This document shows positions 29,488 to 41,416 of a stretch of 64,000 bases of DNA, piece after piece. Under the pieces are notes generated by a model, which saw only the letters and a list, made by a program, of their open reading frames with translations, was not told where the DNA came from and did not search any database. The DNA lies in assembly GCA_026075535.2 (NCBI GenBank), contig AP026538.1:17802337-17866336 (forward strand), in the 5' to 3' direction. The position numbers were made by a program, and so were the translations under genes. Origin of the DNA: Tricholoma matsutake. Lineage: Eukaryota > Basidiomycota > Agaricomycetes > Agaricales > Tricholomataceae. The first letter of the stretch is position 1. Every line of letters begins with the position of its first letter.

Positions 29488-32090
29488 TTCGACAATTCTT
29501 GCCAAATCCAGCCTACATCAGCAATAGTACTCAGCCCCCCCCAGCATGATCTAATTCACCAACAAACTGCAAACCACAAACTCACATCAGAAACCCCCAA
29601 GATGGCCTGGAATGTCCCTGTAACCACACACGCATGCCAATTCCCATTCACCTCCCACTGGGAGCCCTCCCTTTCAAAACTCTCTTCACATTCACCTTCA
29701 AGTCCACCACCCACCTCCACCAACCTACCTCAGATCATACATCATACATACCCTATCCTCTCCCAGGCCTCCCCACACCACCTTGACCCATCTCCACATT
29801 CCACTATGCTTGATACTCATATTTACAGACTAGACAAACCCTGGATCACAGAGTCAGTCAACCTAGGGCAGCCGCTGTAACCCTAAGTAATAGTGAGATG
29901 GGGGAACTTGAGAGGACATCTAGAGTTCTGTGTACAAAACACATAAAAACTTTTTATGAGTGATTATCACAGAAAAAAAGTGATATTTACCTGAGACAAT
30001 GTTTTCTTCAACATACAACTCCTGCCCTGCCCCCCCCCCTGGTAGTCAAAATAACTGTCAAAGGGAGGGCAGCACAAATCCAAAGTTTGATCCAAAGACG
30101 TGCTTGAGGCGTTGATATCCAAGGCTTGTACACGAGAATGCAGAAAGAATTTCCCACTGGGAGGTCTTGTGATAAATAGAAGAGAAAAGCTGAAATCAGC
30201 TTGCGAAGAGAATGAGAGAGTAAGGTATGAATATCAACTTCAAGATCCTCATATGACATGTAGTGTGTAGTGTGGGAGCCAAGAAGCCAAATGCTTGTGT
30301 ATTTGTAGGCATATACAGGTCAGTGGAACTGCGGTGCATAAGATCAGAAAGGTTTACTGATAAACAAAAAAAAACCAAGATGGCACCTACCTACCTTGAC
30401 CCCCCAATGCCAAACACGCTTTGCCCAACGTCCCCAGGTCACAAGATCTCATCCCATCCCATCCATCCTACTGCCTTATCATTCACCCACTTGCCACTTG
30501 TTACTGGGAGCTGCCCCCCCCATTTCCTTGGCTTTCTGACAACTGAAAACACTGAAAACATCTCTCTGCCTCAGCCTCTGAATTGTATGGACAAACCCTT
30601 TGAATATAATATAAAAGTAACAGAGAGAAACAATGTAAGTGGCATGGAAAACTGCATTTCCAGGGGGACGTATAGAATAGTTGGGTCAAAGTTAGATTTG
30701 TACTGGGTCTTGGTGTTGTAGTCGGGGTCGGGGGGGAGGTAAAAAAGTTGATGAGGCAAAAGGACTCGGATGCAAGTGTTGAAGGGGATGTGGTGGACCT
30801 AGACAATGAGAAACCCAGATTGAGAGAACTTGGATGAAGAGCACAGGATGATCTGTGTGAAGAAGACCTTGAAGAGCACGAACTAAGAACTTACCCCACT
30901 ACTCGTGGCATACACAGGAAGAACCTAAAAAGAATACCTATTAAATAAGACTGACAAAAAGGGAGCGAAAACACTAACCTTGAGGATCCACTGAAATAAC
31001 CCTCCCATCTCAGATCCTTGCCAACACCCCAAAAACTAACCTTCCAATTGTCGGGGAGTATGGGGGTTACATCCCCGTTACAACCATTAAATTTATCACT
31101 TGGATCCTCATCACCACAATCTTCTGAAGGCACGATCTTCTATACACTTTTTCATGCTGCGTCCCATGCACCCACACCTAAACCCCAACATTCTCCAATC
31201 TGTCTGTCTGCCTCCCTCCCCCCCTCTTCTCCCAAGTCCCCATCTAACAACCTCTCTAACCCTAACCTGACTGACTTTTGCATTCACCTCCTGGCTCAGC
31301 GGTAAAAGTGAACATATGGTCCTTTTGGCGGCACAATAATCGAGGGACTGGAGAACTACTAATGTGCTTGCAAAACTTGCCTTCCTAGCGCTCAAGCACA
31401 ACTAGCATGCGTCATTGCATGCATGAGGGTACGTACGGGGTGGGTGTTGTCAGAATGGGTAGACACGAGGTGGTTATCCACATCGAAAGTGGGTGTGTCC
31501 TGTTCTGTAAGAGACATGTTTACACGTAAAAAAATTAGGTTCAGATCTGCGATGAGAAACATAATATGCAGAGTTCTAGTATGCACCTCATCGATGTCCA
31601 TTGTCATCAGGTACACAATTTTGGCATTGGATCATAGCGTGAAAGCGGCTCTATACGTAAACTGGCTGAACCCATACCAAAAAAGTTTCCAGAAGCAGAA
31701 GATGTGTCATAAGTTGGACCTTGGAATCTTTTTTGGAAGGTCAGTCCGAGTCGTCATTGTCGTTGTCAAGGGTCAAGGTGTGTTTTTTTGGCTAGATGGT
31801 TATATTTTGAGTTTTTACGCTCAGTGAGGAATGTTGAAGGAGTGTTTTTTTGATGATGTGGTATTGAGCAACAGGAACTTGGTCAGTCGTGGTGGCTTTA
31901 GGTGTTGGCATATTGTTGTAGTTCAGTTGAGCTGCCCAAATCAGAAAATCAGGAATGTATGACAACACCAATGAAGGTGGAGAGAAGACAGCTCATGAGG
32001 AAAACACTGAGTATTCTGTTTTTCAAAGGTTGCATTTGAAAGCAAGGTGATCAATATTAGTTTGATCAATAGAGAGGGATCGAGGATGTT
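29488..32090. other. No recognisable gene
   Basis: C-rich tracts (29540-29800, 30370-30530, 31140-31260) alternate with AT-rich sequence. Short minus-strand frames (for example MDIDEVHTRTLHIMFLIADL at 31601) look somewhat protein-like, but I could not join them into a gene or recognise them. No terminal repeats, tRNA or rRNA were seen. Confidence 0.4.
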
Positions 32091-32097
32091 TGAGAGT

Positions 32098-33190
32098 TCA
32101 AGCAGGGGGAGGAGAACAGGAGGGAGAAGCAATTGGTTTCAGTATCAGGCATAGCAGAGGCGTACTGGTATTCTTCATGAAAGAATGACAATCAGTTGAG
32201 GGGAGATAACATTGCAGGACTGTATAATGTAGCAGATGCGGTAAGATTTGCGGGCCTAAGGAGGTAGTTGTTCCCAGCACAGAGAGATGGTGACAGTGCA
32301 TATATGTTGGATTTGTCATCAATGATCTTGGGAAACGACACTGGCATCCCGATTTTCAAAGGACCAAGCTCATAGCTTCTTGAATTGTGTGAGAAAACAA
32401 TGTCCCATGTAAGTGGATGCAGAGTTGCAGGTTGGTGAAAGTAGTCCAGGTCACACTCCAGGATGTGTTCCAGTCCTTGGTCGAGTTCTTGTTCTTGTTC
32501 TTGTTTGACGAGCAACCACGAGGAGAAGTTGATGTAAGCGATCCATAAAATCCACCATTCCACTCATAATCACTGTCAAAATCGTGATTGCTATTTGTAT
32601 GCGCACCATCCAGAGAATCAGAGTGTGAGCGTGAAGAAGACCCAGAGCATGAGGATTTGGAAGTGAGTGAGGACATTGAGGAGTGCTTTTCAAAGGTCGA
32701 GGATCCGGAATTATACAAAGCAGAAGAATCTAGTGAATCTGGAGAGAGGTCTGGGGTGCTGCTAGAAAGGGGAGCTTTTGTGAACTTGGAAAATTCATCT
32801 TTCTTTAGGATGGGATGCAGAGCATTGGATAACGGACCACTCAAGAGCCACCAGTCATCCGATAGTGGTGAAGATTGAGAGAAAGGTGACAAAGATGGAG
32901 GCAGTGAAGAGCTTGATAGATATCACAAAGCCGCAGACTTGGAGTCGAGATATCGAAAAAAAAAGGAATCTCCATCGTATGTTGCATGTTTTATAGGGCT
33001 ACTATATGCGCATTTTTCTTGACCACCCCAAAGCATGCAGGGTGGTATTGGGTTGAGGATGATCACAGAGAGGTAATGAAGGATAATCAATGAACTCATC
33101 ATCCAAATGTGAGGGATTGAATGTGGCGTCCAAATCTTCCTGCAATGATGGATATAAACCATCGACAAAAGTTGAGATGATAGAATGACT
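32098..33190 (-). pseudogene. Unrecognised Ser-rich protein gene, probably broken
   Basis: Minus-strand pieces read FVDGLYPSLQEDLDATFNPS, HLDDEFIDYPSLPLCDHPQP and LHALGWSRK (33180-33010). A long Ser-rich frame follows (32892-32356: PLSDDWWLLSGPLSNALHPI, SSTPDLSPDSLDSSALYN). After a break the frame continues to about 32100 with weaker text. Short introns may account for some frame changes, for example around 32920-32990. A run of Asn-Lys (NKNKNKNS) occurs near residue 135 of the Ser-rich frame. No domain is recognised. The composition suggests a host or element protein with disordered regions. Confidence 0.35.
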
Positions 33191-33221
33191 GGCTGAGTTC
33201 CTTGAAGGGTATCATATCAAG

Positions 33222-33809
33222 CTAAAACAGATGAAGCATACTGAGACAAAACAGCATTACTAGTACTTGGTTGAGCATATCCCATTCGATGAAGCGTCCT
33301 ACCATCCTCCATATAACATCAAGACACCTTGGGGACTCGCAAAGTTTTTGGGGTAAACAAGAACAAAGCCTGACCAAGATGTCAGAGACAGTCCCGGCAA
33401 AGGCTGCTCTTGATCTTTGTAAGACAGTTGAGAAGCAAATGTGGGGACTCTTCAGCAATTCAATGGTGTTTCCCCAGAAATGATCAGGAAAAGTGCAAAC
33501 AATTGATTGGTAAGTAACAACTTCACCCTCATACTTTTGCATAACCTAACACTTCCACCTAGCCTTGGTATCTGTACTTTGACCTCATAAGCTGATTTTT
33601 GTTTGGGCAGTTGGTGGAAAGTAAATGAATGTATTTCAGAGCCCTCCAGAGATTGGTGAACTTATCAGCAATGGGCATCCCAAATGCAGGATGACTAGTC
33701 CACTGCCTTCTTCATGGGCTTCCCTAAGCTCCAGTGTGTAAAAATGCTATGGACTAGGGAGTGATATTTGTGTAGACTTCAAGCTCAAGCACAGTCGACC
33801 ACACTCTTC
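33222..33809. other. No clear gene
   Basis: A minus-strand frame (33542-33222) with FPDHFWGNTIELLKSPHICF could be a protein fragment, but I do not recognise it. The rest, up to the hAT-A3 end, is featureless. Confidence 0.35.
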
Positions 33810-34110
33810 GAGGTCTTTACACTCCCCCATGTATTCCTATTGGAATCCGATGATTCCAATGATTCTGATCGGAATCCAACCATATTCCGATATCATTTCT
33901 ACCAGCCAAATTGACATGAAATGGCAGGTTCAGTCCGAGTCCAGTCCAATGCAGTCCAATCGGAATCCGATCAGACCATCAGAATTTCCTAGGAATTTCT
34001 GACCATAGAAATCACAATATTCTGATGTTATGTAGAGACATGGGATTCCGATAGGAATGAAAGCAGCCTTGCTTAGTAATTAATAGTAGAAAAAGTAAAC
34101 ACACATGGCA

Positions 34111-34180
34111 GAATTGAACCCTAGACCTCTAACATGATTACATAAGGATAAAGTGACAATAATACCACTATACTAAGCAT
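34111..34180 (-). other. tRNA-like module in hAT-A3
   Basis: On the minus strand TTAGTATAGTGGTATT resembles the A-box side of a Gly/Asp-type tRNA, and the B box is AGGGTTCAATTC. Position inside the element matches the left modules of the other copies, but the sequence is diverged. Confidence 0.5.
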
Positions 34181-34442
34181 CCAGTGTAGGTAAGTGCTCT
34201 TACTGCACTACATACTGTTCCTGCAGGTGTGATGACAAAGCACATAGCTGCGTCACCACACCTTGCCAGCTCATCACTCCCCACCACCACCATCAATGAT
34301 GCCATGGCCTCCCCCCCTTGCCCCCTCTTCCCACAACCCCAACCACATCATCCGACCCTCCCACAACGACCACCGCCTCTGCAACCAAGCCCCATGACAC
34401 ACAACGCGGCCCAAACGACATGAATTGTCATTTGGGCCAATA

Positions 34443-34820
34443 GTAAGTTTTTTGCTTTAATTCTTGTTTTTGTGATTTCACTAATTGTATTTCTTCTTTT
34501 TCAGTTTCTAATCTACTGGTAACGATGGTAGACGACACCTAATGATGCGCACCCAATGGTGCCACATCATCCAGGTCCAAATGACACAATTGCATCATTT
34601 GGGCCTACAAGTAAGTTTTTTTTTTGTTTCTTTTCATAAATTAACTAATGTATTTTTTTTGTTTTCCATGTTCTTGTAACAGTAACAAGGGATGCGCACC
34701 CAATGGTGCCATGTCATCTGGGCCCAAATGACACAATCACATCATTTGGGCCCACAAGTAATTTTGTTTTCCTTTCATTTCTTTTCATAAACTAACTAAT
34801 GTATTTTTTTTGTTTTCCAG
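34443..34820 (+). repeat. Tandem intron-like units of hAT-A3
   Basis: Segments 34443-34504 (62 bp), 34611-34669 (59 bp) and 34758-34820 (63 bp) carry donors GTAAGT, GTAAGT and GTAATT. Branch-like motifs are CACTAAT, TTAACTAA and AACTAAC, and acceptors are TTCAG, a decayed CCATG and TTCCAG. The blocks between them are 106 and 88 bp and end in palindromes built on GGGCCCAAATGA. The unit plan is that of hAT-A1 and A2 although the bases differ. Confidence 0.65.
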
Positions 34821-34852
34821 GTTCTTGTAATAGTAACGAGGGATGGACGTGA

Positions 34853-35425
34853 CAGGTGTTTGTTGATGAACTGGTCAAACTGTTGCTGTTCTTCAGGAGA
34901 GAGAGGATAGACCTTGCAGGATGAAGGGGTTGCACCAGGGGTGAGTTCAATTGCATGATCCCATGGCTTGCACGTAGGGAGGGAGTTGAACGACTCCTTG
35001 GAGAACATGTCCCCAAACTCATGGAGATGAGGAAGTAAGGAATCAGTAGAGGATTTAGCAGCATTGTTTTTGCGGAAGGCCTCAGAGAGGCATTGGGATA
35101 TGTTTGATGTAGCACACACCTTGAAAATCTGATCACCTTCCTCCACTTCCTCTGGCTCCTCCTCATTGTCATCTGAGTCCAGCATCAGATCAGGAACCCC
35201 CTCTAACTCCACATCAGGCATAGGTAGGGGTCTGGCTCAACACTTCTGAGTGCATTGCAGTGAGGCCCTTTGTCCATGATGTTCTTGTCTGGCTTCCATG
35301 AAACAAGTGTGACAGCTGGATGGACACTGGCTCATGAACCTCCCTGGTACACCAGTTGACCTCTGGGTTATGGTCTCAAAGCCACGGATAGCCCAAGATC
35401 ACCTTCTGCTTTCCTAACTGCATCT
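34853..35425 (-). mobile_element. Gypsy-1C: fragment of protease-RT region
   Basis: The minus strand reads LGYPWL-type protease remains near 35390, the acidic linker EEEPEEVEEGDQ (about 35160), SLLPHLHEFGDMFSKESFNS, PTCKPWDHAIELTPGATPSS and CKVYPLSPEEQQQFDQFINK. This segment is the same as in Gypsy-1A (3730-4010 joined to 5521-5790). It has neither hAT-B nor the hAT-A insertion, so it shows the empty site of hAT-B1. It is truncated on both sides. Confidence 0.85.
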
Positions 35426-35621
35426 GGGTTTTGGGCCAAAAAGGTTCAGGCTAGATAAGGTCTTAAAATAAGCAAATTAATAATATGTACAATTCTGATA
35501 TGTGGTCCGACAATGCTATGTAAAGGATGGTAGGGTAGCCAAATTTCACAAGTGCAGTCAGAATTGAGTGTTTCCACATTAAGGCATTGTTAGAACAGAT
35601 AGTACATGCATGTATAACTAA

Positions 35622-36010
35622 AGTGTCAGAATGATGAGCCTGCATAACTATCAAAAGGATGACAAAAAACCACCTGTTGTCCCAACATGTATTAGAAATG
35701 GTAGCAGTGGCAGGTTGCACAAGCTACAGCAGAAAGGCTTGCCTGATCAAGGACTGCCAGGCAGTGGCAACTTGAGAAGATCTGCAAGAAATGCAAGCAC
35801 ATGTCATAAAGTGTCAGAATGATGAGCTTGCACAACTATCAAAAGGATGACAAAAAACCACCTGTAGTCCCAGCATGTATAAGAAATGGCAGCAGTTGCA
35901 GGTTTCACAAGCTATACCAGAAAGGTAGCCTATACAAACAACTGCCTGTCAGGGACAACTTGGGAAGATTTGTAAGACATGCAGCAGCAGTTCACAAGTG
36001 TTGGAATGAT
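35622..36010 (+). repeat. Two direct repeats of ~189 bp
   Basis: Blocks starting at 35622 and 35811 share AAAGTGTCAGAATGATGAGC and a frame reading MMSLHNYQKDDKKPPVVP, CIRNGSS and HKL. They differ by scattered substitutions that largely keep the frame open, so they may be duplicated coding sequence. The protein is not recognised. Confidence 0.65.
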
Positions 36011-36269
36011 AGATGTACACAAGAACAGCCAAAAGTGGCAAGTAGTCCAAACCTTGATAAAATGCATCATTGGGATTGAATTCTGCCATAAAAACCAGGA
36101 AGGTGACACTTAATCAAAGATGGTCTCAATATTCTACACTGTTGTCAATCAATCTTGGTTCCTAGGAATTCCACACAATTAGTCAGGAGTGCAAATCAGA
36201 GTGTTTAATGAAAGACTGGACAGCATTGTCTTGAAAGTCATCTGTATAAGAGGTTGACCTGGCTGGGGA

Positions 36270-36640
36270 TAGTGTTGCCTTGACCGACTTGGGGCATTTT
36301 TGTATTTTTAAAATAACTTGACACAATGCACTCAGCCTGCTTCATGTTAAGAGAGGACCCATCGACTTTTGGGGCTCCCTATCTCTGAAAATATTCTCAG
36401 AACTCTATACAATTTATTGGAGTTGATATTGCCTTTGACTCATTTTTGCTGGTTGACTTGACAAAAATGAGTCAAAGGCAATATCAACTCCAATAAATTG
36501 TATAGAGTTCTGAGAATATTTTCAGAGATAGGGAGCCCCAAAAGTCAATGGGTCTTCTCTCAACACTAAGCAGGCTGAGTGCATTGTGTCAAGTTATTTT
36601 GAAAATACAAAAATGCCCCAAGTTGGTCAAGGCAACACTA
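36270..36640. mobile_element. 371-bp foldback element
   Basis: Two arms of about 179 bp (36270-36448 and 36462-36640) are near-perfect inverted copies around a 13-base loop (36449-36461). Ends are TAGTGTTGCC/GGCAACACTA. The flanking octamers GCTGGGGA (left) and GCTGGGGC (right) match at 7 of 8, suggesting a hAT-type duplication. A TA dinucleotide duplication of Tc1/mariner type is the alternative. It encodes nothing. A transcript would form a long double-stranded hairpin. Confidence 0.85.
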
Positions 36641-37290
36641 GCTGGGGCTGGGGATGCTACATATCACAATAGCGCATAATCATGCTGTCCTCCGATTAGA
36701 TTTTCTTATTCGCTTGATGTTGGCAGGAAATGTAATCCATATTGGGCATCGTTCTAATCTAGAAAAAGCTGATATTTAAGATGTTCCCACATTCTGTATT
36801 TGCTTCAGCACCCTTTTCTCCTTCAGCTTGGCTAGTGCACTCTGTTTTGTCACAGCACACTCATGCGTAACATAGCTGGGAAACACCTGGCTGTTAAGAG
36901 AAGCATCAACTTTGAGGAGCTCTAAAATATGACAGGAACACATACCAATTCCACCAGTTCAGCAGGTCACCAACATCATCCCTCTCATCTGGATGATCCA
37001 AGAGTTCCAAGATGCTCTCATCAAACCGTTCAGAGTCCATTGAAGTGTTAGACCTGCAGAACACTGATGAAGATGACAGTGCAAAGTGAAGCTGGTTGAA
37101 TGATCAGTGGTGAGTTGGTAGAGCCTTCAAGCTGGACACACCTGTGTTACATAGGCTAAGGAGCCCGTAGTGACTTGCATCATCCCATGTATATGAGCAT
37201 TGCCAGATCTCATTGCTTTGACCTCTTTCTCCACAGAACTGTGTGAGGTGAAGATGTGTTTGTACACCTGCAGGTAGTGGTGTAAACAAT
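36641..37290. other. No gene seen
   Basis: Sequence between the foldback element and the LINE, without recognisable frames. A short repeat of GCTGGGG lies at its left edge. Confidence 0.4.
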
Positions 37291-37299
37291 ATAAATATG

Positions 37300-38997
37300 A
37301 TGAATGAGTCTAAGCAAACCCAAACAAGAAGGTGGCTTCTGGTGCACTTCTGGCTTCGTTAGAAATGGAGGTGTCTATGTCTTGGGCTATCTCCATGGAG
37401 AAGGAGGTTGCAACATAGGTAGGGAGTTGTGGGTTTGGTTCAATGGTCTTGATTTGGTCAGGTGGATTTCACGGAAGTGGTCTCGCAGTCTATGTAGGGA
37501 TGCTCAGTGCTTTTTTGCATGGACTGTGTGATATTCATGAATCAGTCGGTGTAGCAGGTATGACTCAGGTAGCATGCAAATTCGAACTAGTGACCTGTGG
37601 CAGACTTTTAGCATTGTTAGTTCTAGTGGGAGGATACCTGCATGTATGCCTAAAGTGTCTGTCGGGGTGGTGCATAGCACTCCGTTGATGGCCAGAGTGG
37701 CTATCCACTGTATTTTAGTTAGCTGTCATGTGATTCTTACTGATCCTGTCCACCATTTGGCACCTGGGTTTTTTTGTGGTGGACTATACCATATTTCAGC
37801 TCTGTAAGTCACCTTAGATATTGCGACTGCTGAGTAGAGCTGGCACATGTGGTAAGGTGATAGTCCAGTGTCAATTTTTGCTAGGCAACAGCATTGTAAG
37901 ACCCACTTGGTGGCATTGTCTATAACCCTTTCCTTGTGCCTTCTCCATGTACTTAAACCCACTGTTTTCTCCTTCCATGTGGTTATGGATAGCCTGGGTG
38001 GTCTCTTCAAAATCTTTTCTGATGGCCATCACCATCGCATCATCTACATATCTGAGTGCCTACAGTGTATCAGTCAGTTCAAGTAGGTCTGCATTGTAGA
38101 AATTAAAGGAGGGGAGAGAGGCCAGGTCTTCTTGTTCTACTCCATTGTCTATGGGGATTGGGGCCAATGTGTAGTGATCAAACTTGAGATACATTGCCCT
38201 CCCATTTAGCAGTCATTTGATGAGTTTGACTGTCTGGGTTGGAATTTTCCTCTTCCTCATGTTATGCAGTAGCTGGTCCATTACTGTGTTAGGAAAGGCT
38301 CCTTCTATGTCTAGGAAGAGTATTGATACCACTTTTCCTTTTCTCCATGCCTCTTTGACTTGGTGGATCAGTAGGTGCACTGTGTCAGTTGTACTCCTGC
38401 ATGCCCTTCCACCAAAATGTGTGTCTGGTAGTAGCTGCTGCTATTCTGCTATTGATATGAGGTTCTCAGAGACTATGGATGTAAGGACTTTTGGTATGGT
38501 GCATAGCAGGGCTATGGGGCAGTAAGCTTTGGGCTCATAGCTTGATTTCCTGGGCTTCTGTAACATGCATGTTGTGTACTCTTGCCATCCTTGGTAGTAG
38601 ATTCCATGACTTATTATTGACCTGTAAATGGGGAGTAAGTATGGGACCATGAGGCTAGTTGTCTTCTGTAACATGAGATTAGGAATTTTATCTGGTCCTG
38701 GGGCTTTGTAGGGTGATGTTTTTAAGATGTGATCATGAATTTGCTCTTCTGTGACTTGTGGTGGCATTGGTAGTGGGGGGGGGGTTAGTTGTAGTCTTGT
38801 GGGACTGAAGACATTGAGGGTTTTGGTGGGAAAAAAGCCTTTGCGAGATACTTGGCCTTGCCTTTGCCTTTGTTGGTGTTTACTTCTGTAGTGTTCCCAT
38901 TGTCATCTTTTACCTTTAGTGTGGGGATACTTGTCTGACCTCCATCACCTGTTGGGTTGGAAACATACTTGTTCACTGTTGGAGATGTGCCAAGCAT
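37300..38997 (-). pseudogene. LINE (Tad1-like) ORF2: reverse transcriptase fragment
   Basis: The minus strand reads IPTLKVKDDNGNTTEV and KAKYLAKAFFPPKP (linker before RT), EEQIHDHILKTSPYKAPGPD, YQGWQEYTTCMLQKPRKSSY and CPIALLCTIPKVLTSIVSEN, then ISILFLDIEGAFPN-like text. The catalytic YVDD is at 38050-38039 (ALRYVDDAMVMAI). The connection region has TYRAEIWY and INGVLCTTPTDTLGIHAGIL (37690 to 37630), usual in fungal Tad1-type LINEs. Stops and frame changes are frequent. The endonuclease domain and the 3' tail are not seen. The enzyme would carry out target-primed reverse transcription, but this copy is dead. Confidence 0.8.
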
Positions 38998-39248
38998 CTC
39001 CTCTATAGCAATGGTGTAGCACAGATAGTGATAGCATGAGGACTCTGTGTACAGGTGTGACTGTCTACTGGCTATTCAGTCATGTGACTACTTGGAGTAG
39101 GTGCCCAAACACCTACTCCATCTGCCCACCTCCAAAAAAGGTGATGTCCTCATCACCACAGAAAAAAAAGAAAATGCAAAACAATAAGCAGGAATAATAT
39201 AGACAAAAGAATTCTATGACTGGTATCAAAAATAAAGTAAAGAAAAAC

Positions 39249-39660
39249 TCAACAAGGAGGTATCCTTCCCAATGCCCAAAGGGCCTTACTCAAGTCAGCA
39301 AGCTGGGGGTCTTGATCCCAGTCTAGCTTCAGAACAGGAGGTGCAGGAGGTGCAGGTGCTACTCCAAAGGGCACAGTAATGATGGGTTGTCCTGGTCCAA
39401 TACTGGAGGGATGACATTGGGTGATAAATGCTTGAGGCTGGTCAAAGAATGGAAGAGCTGGTGGAAGAGATTTCGTGTTGTGGAGAACTTGTTCACAGTT
39501 GAAGTCTTGGGTATTCCATATTCGAACACATTCCTGCAGCATTCTAAGGGTTGCAGCTTGAATAAATCCAGATTGACATACCTCCACTGAGCAGAAGCCT
39601 TCTGTCCTTTGAGAATATTAACACATTGATGGCACCTTTAATGCTCGCTAGTTTCTTGCA
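39249..39660 (-). pseudogene. Unrecognised fragment, possibly WD40-like at its start
   Basis: In one minus-strand frame the start reads INVLIFSKDRRLLLSGG, which resembles a WD40 blade. The next readable part, in another frame, is ALPFFDQPQAFITQCHPSSI and a Pro/Ala tract. Frames do not join cleanly. The WD40 reading rests on one blade only and is weak. Confidence 0.25.
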
Positions 39661-39978
39661 ATACCTATATTCAGGTACCTGAGAAAAATGGTAAACCAGT
39701 CAAGGCTAGAAAAACTGGAAATAAAGGGTGCACTTCAGCAGACATAGTACTTGATAGTGAATTTGTGAGTGGTTTTTGCAGGGAGTTTGGGGTTTGTTAG
39801 GTTGAGGAGGTTGATCTCAAGGAGGTATAAAGTGAAAAAAAAAAAACAAAGAGTGCAAAAATGCCATAGCCACCCTTTGTCCTGGCAAAGGTTCCTGGTT
39901 CCCAGTTGAAAGAAAGGGAAAACACTGGAAAGAAAGAGAGATTTAAGATATAAATTGTACCTAGTATTTTTGCTTCAC

Positions 39979-40740
39979 CCATGGCCTCCAACGTTCCTTA
40001 TGTCCAAAAGCCCCATCCCCTTATTGCAGCTTGGATTGAGTATACACTTGCACCTGCACCTCCTCTGCCCTCAATCACACCATGCATTGAATTCACTGCT
40101 GAGCATCTGGCATACTCTCAAGATGTTGCTGGAGGGAGTTCAGCCACAATGGTTGGACATAACAATGACAACAGTTTGAACCATTGTCCAGCGTCTGCAT
40201 CAGATTCTTCTGGTGATGACTCAGTCAATGACTCCGGTGCTCAAGCTGCAACTTGAAGATACCCAAACCTACCAGAGAACCTGGCAGGCCAGGTTCAGGA
40301 GGATTCTGTGTTGAAGATTCACTTGTAAAGACACATGGGTGGTCTGAAGATTCAGTCAGAAAACTCATGGTGTGTTCCACAAGATTGTTCTCAGATTCTA
40401 ACAGCACTGACAATACCTATGAGCAGGAGACCATCCAGGTGGAAGCAAGAAAGGAACTAAACACAACAATCAGCTACTGTGGCCAGAGCAAACACACCAT
40501 TCAAAAGATTTGCACTAAGCTGTACCAGTTCCATACCCATGTACTCCTTTCTTACATGGATCTCTCAACCAGATGATGGATGACAGTCACTGGCCAGAGC
40601 TGAAGAATTATGAGGGCTGTTGGCCAGTCCACAGCATCTTAAAACTAGCACTAAAATACAGCACTGAGGCATCTCATTGCACAAGTGCAAATGATGCCAA
40701 CTGGTGGATGTGTGCTGCCTTGAGGGGTTCTAGCCCTGAA
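39979..40740 (+). pseudogene. Agaricomycete-type protein of unknown function (KIPKP...GRPGSGG family)
   Basis: The first frame starts at the ATG at 39981 (MASNVPYVQKPHPLIAAWIE) and runs to SDSSGDDSVNDSGAQAAT. It is followed in another frame by KIPKPTREPGRPGSGGF, then LVKTHGWSEDSVRKLM, and at the end NYEGCWPVHSILKLALKY with STEASH. The order (KIPKP-GRPGSGG, HGW, NYEGCWPV, LKY) resembles an uncharacterised protein family repeated in Agaricomycete genomes (from memory, by eye). The frame change near 40253 may be an intron or a mutation, and stops occur after 40576. A TATA-like GGTATAAAG lies at 39824. The function is unknown. Confidence 0.5.
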
Positions 40741-40875
40741 GAAGGGTTGTAGTACTTGCAGCTCTAGTTTTGTAGTTTTCAACTTGTAGATGAGGATGAG
40801 TTCACAGTTAAATTGTGCAATTGTTTACAGTAATGTCACTTTAAATATAATATCATCGTCCCCAGCGACGTTGAC

Positions 40876-41400
40876 TCAGCCTAAATAGCCTGTAATGGGA
40901 TCACAAATGGTACTTAGCCTGGAGTAAAAGGAAAATGCAGTGGGTGTTGGAGAGATCGAGATTTCTTTCTTCCATTCACTTAGGAAAGCCGAGTTGTCTT
41001 CTTGGAAAATGTAGTTCTGGTCAAACTCCTTGCTAAGCAGGGCTAAAACGTCGTCCATGGGTGAGCGCAAGTGTACCTTTGTCCAAGCTTTGGGTAGTTG
41101 GTCATGGATCAGAAGCTAAAGCTCTCTTAAAATTCCTCTAAAAAAATAAGGTCATGGAGGACCAGGAAACAGGGTGACATTGAGGGTGAAGAAATAGGGA
41201 AGTGCTACGGTGATGCTGCACATGGTAGTTGAACATTCATTACTGGGGTCACTTTGATCATAAATGAGGTACTCCAGAGGGGAAGCAGGAGGGCCCTGTG
41301 GACACCTCCTCAGAAATGGCATCCACGGTGGTCCCAACAGCTGTAGGGTCAACAACCTGCCCTAAGTCCATGCTGGAGGCATGGACATTGAGATTCATTG
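40876..41400 (-). pseudogene. Unrecognised protein, C-terminal fragment
   Basis: The minus-strand frame RSPMDDVLALLSKEFDQNYI, NSAFLSEWKKEISISPTPTA ends at a stop at 40876. Upstream pieces in other frames (VVDPTAVGTTVDAISEEVST) may belong to it. The protein is not recognised. Confidence 0.35.
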
Positions 41401-41416
41401 GTATTAGGGCTTCCCA

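Larger units (their letters stand above)
33810..34852. mobile_element. hAT-A3: third, truncated copy
   Basis: It begins GAGGTCTTTACACTCCCCC at 33810, identical to the left end of hAT-A1. Subterminal repeats follow, here GGAATCCGAT-type instead of GGACTCCA-type, then a minus-strand tRNA-like module (34111-34180), a CCACCA tract (34275-34400) and three intron-like units (34443-34820). The right end is missing: at about 34852 the sequence runs straight into a Gypsy-1 fragment. No target duplication can be tested. Confidence 0.7.
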
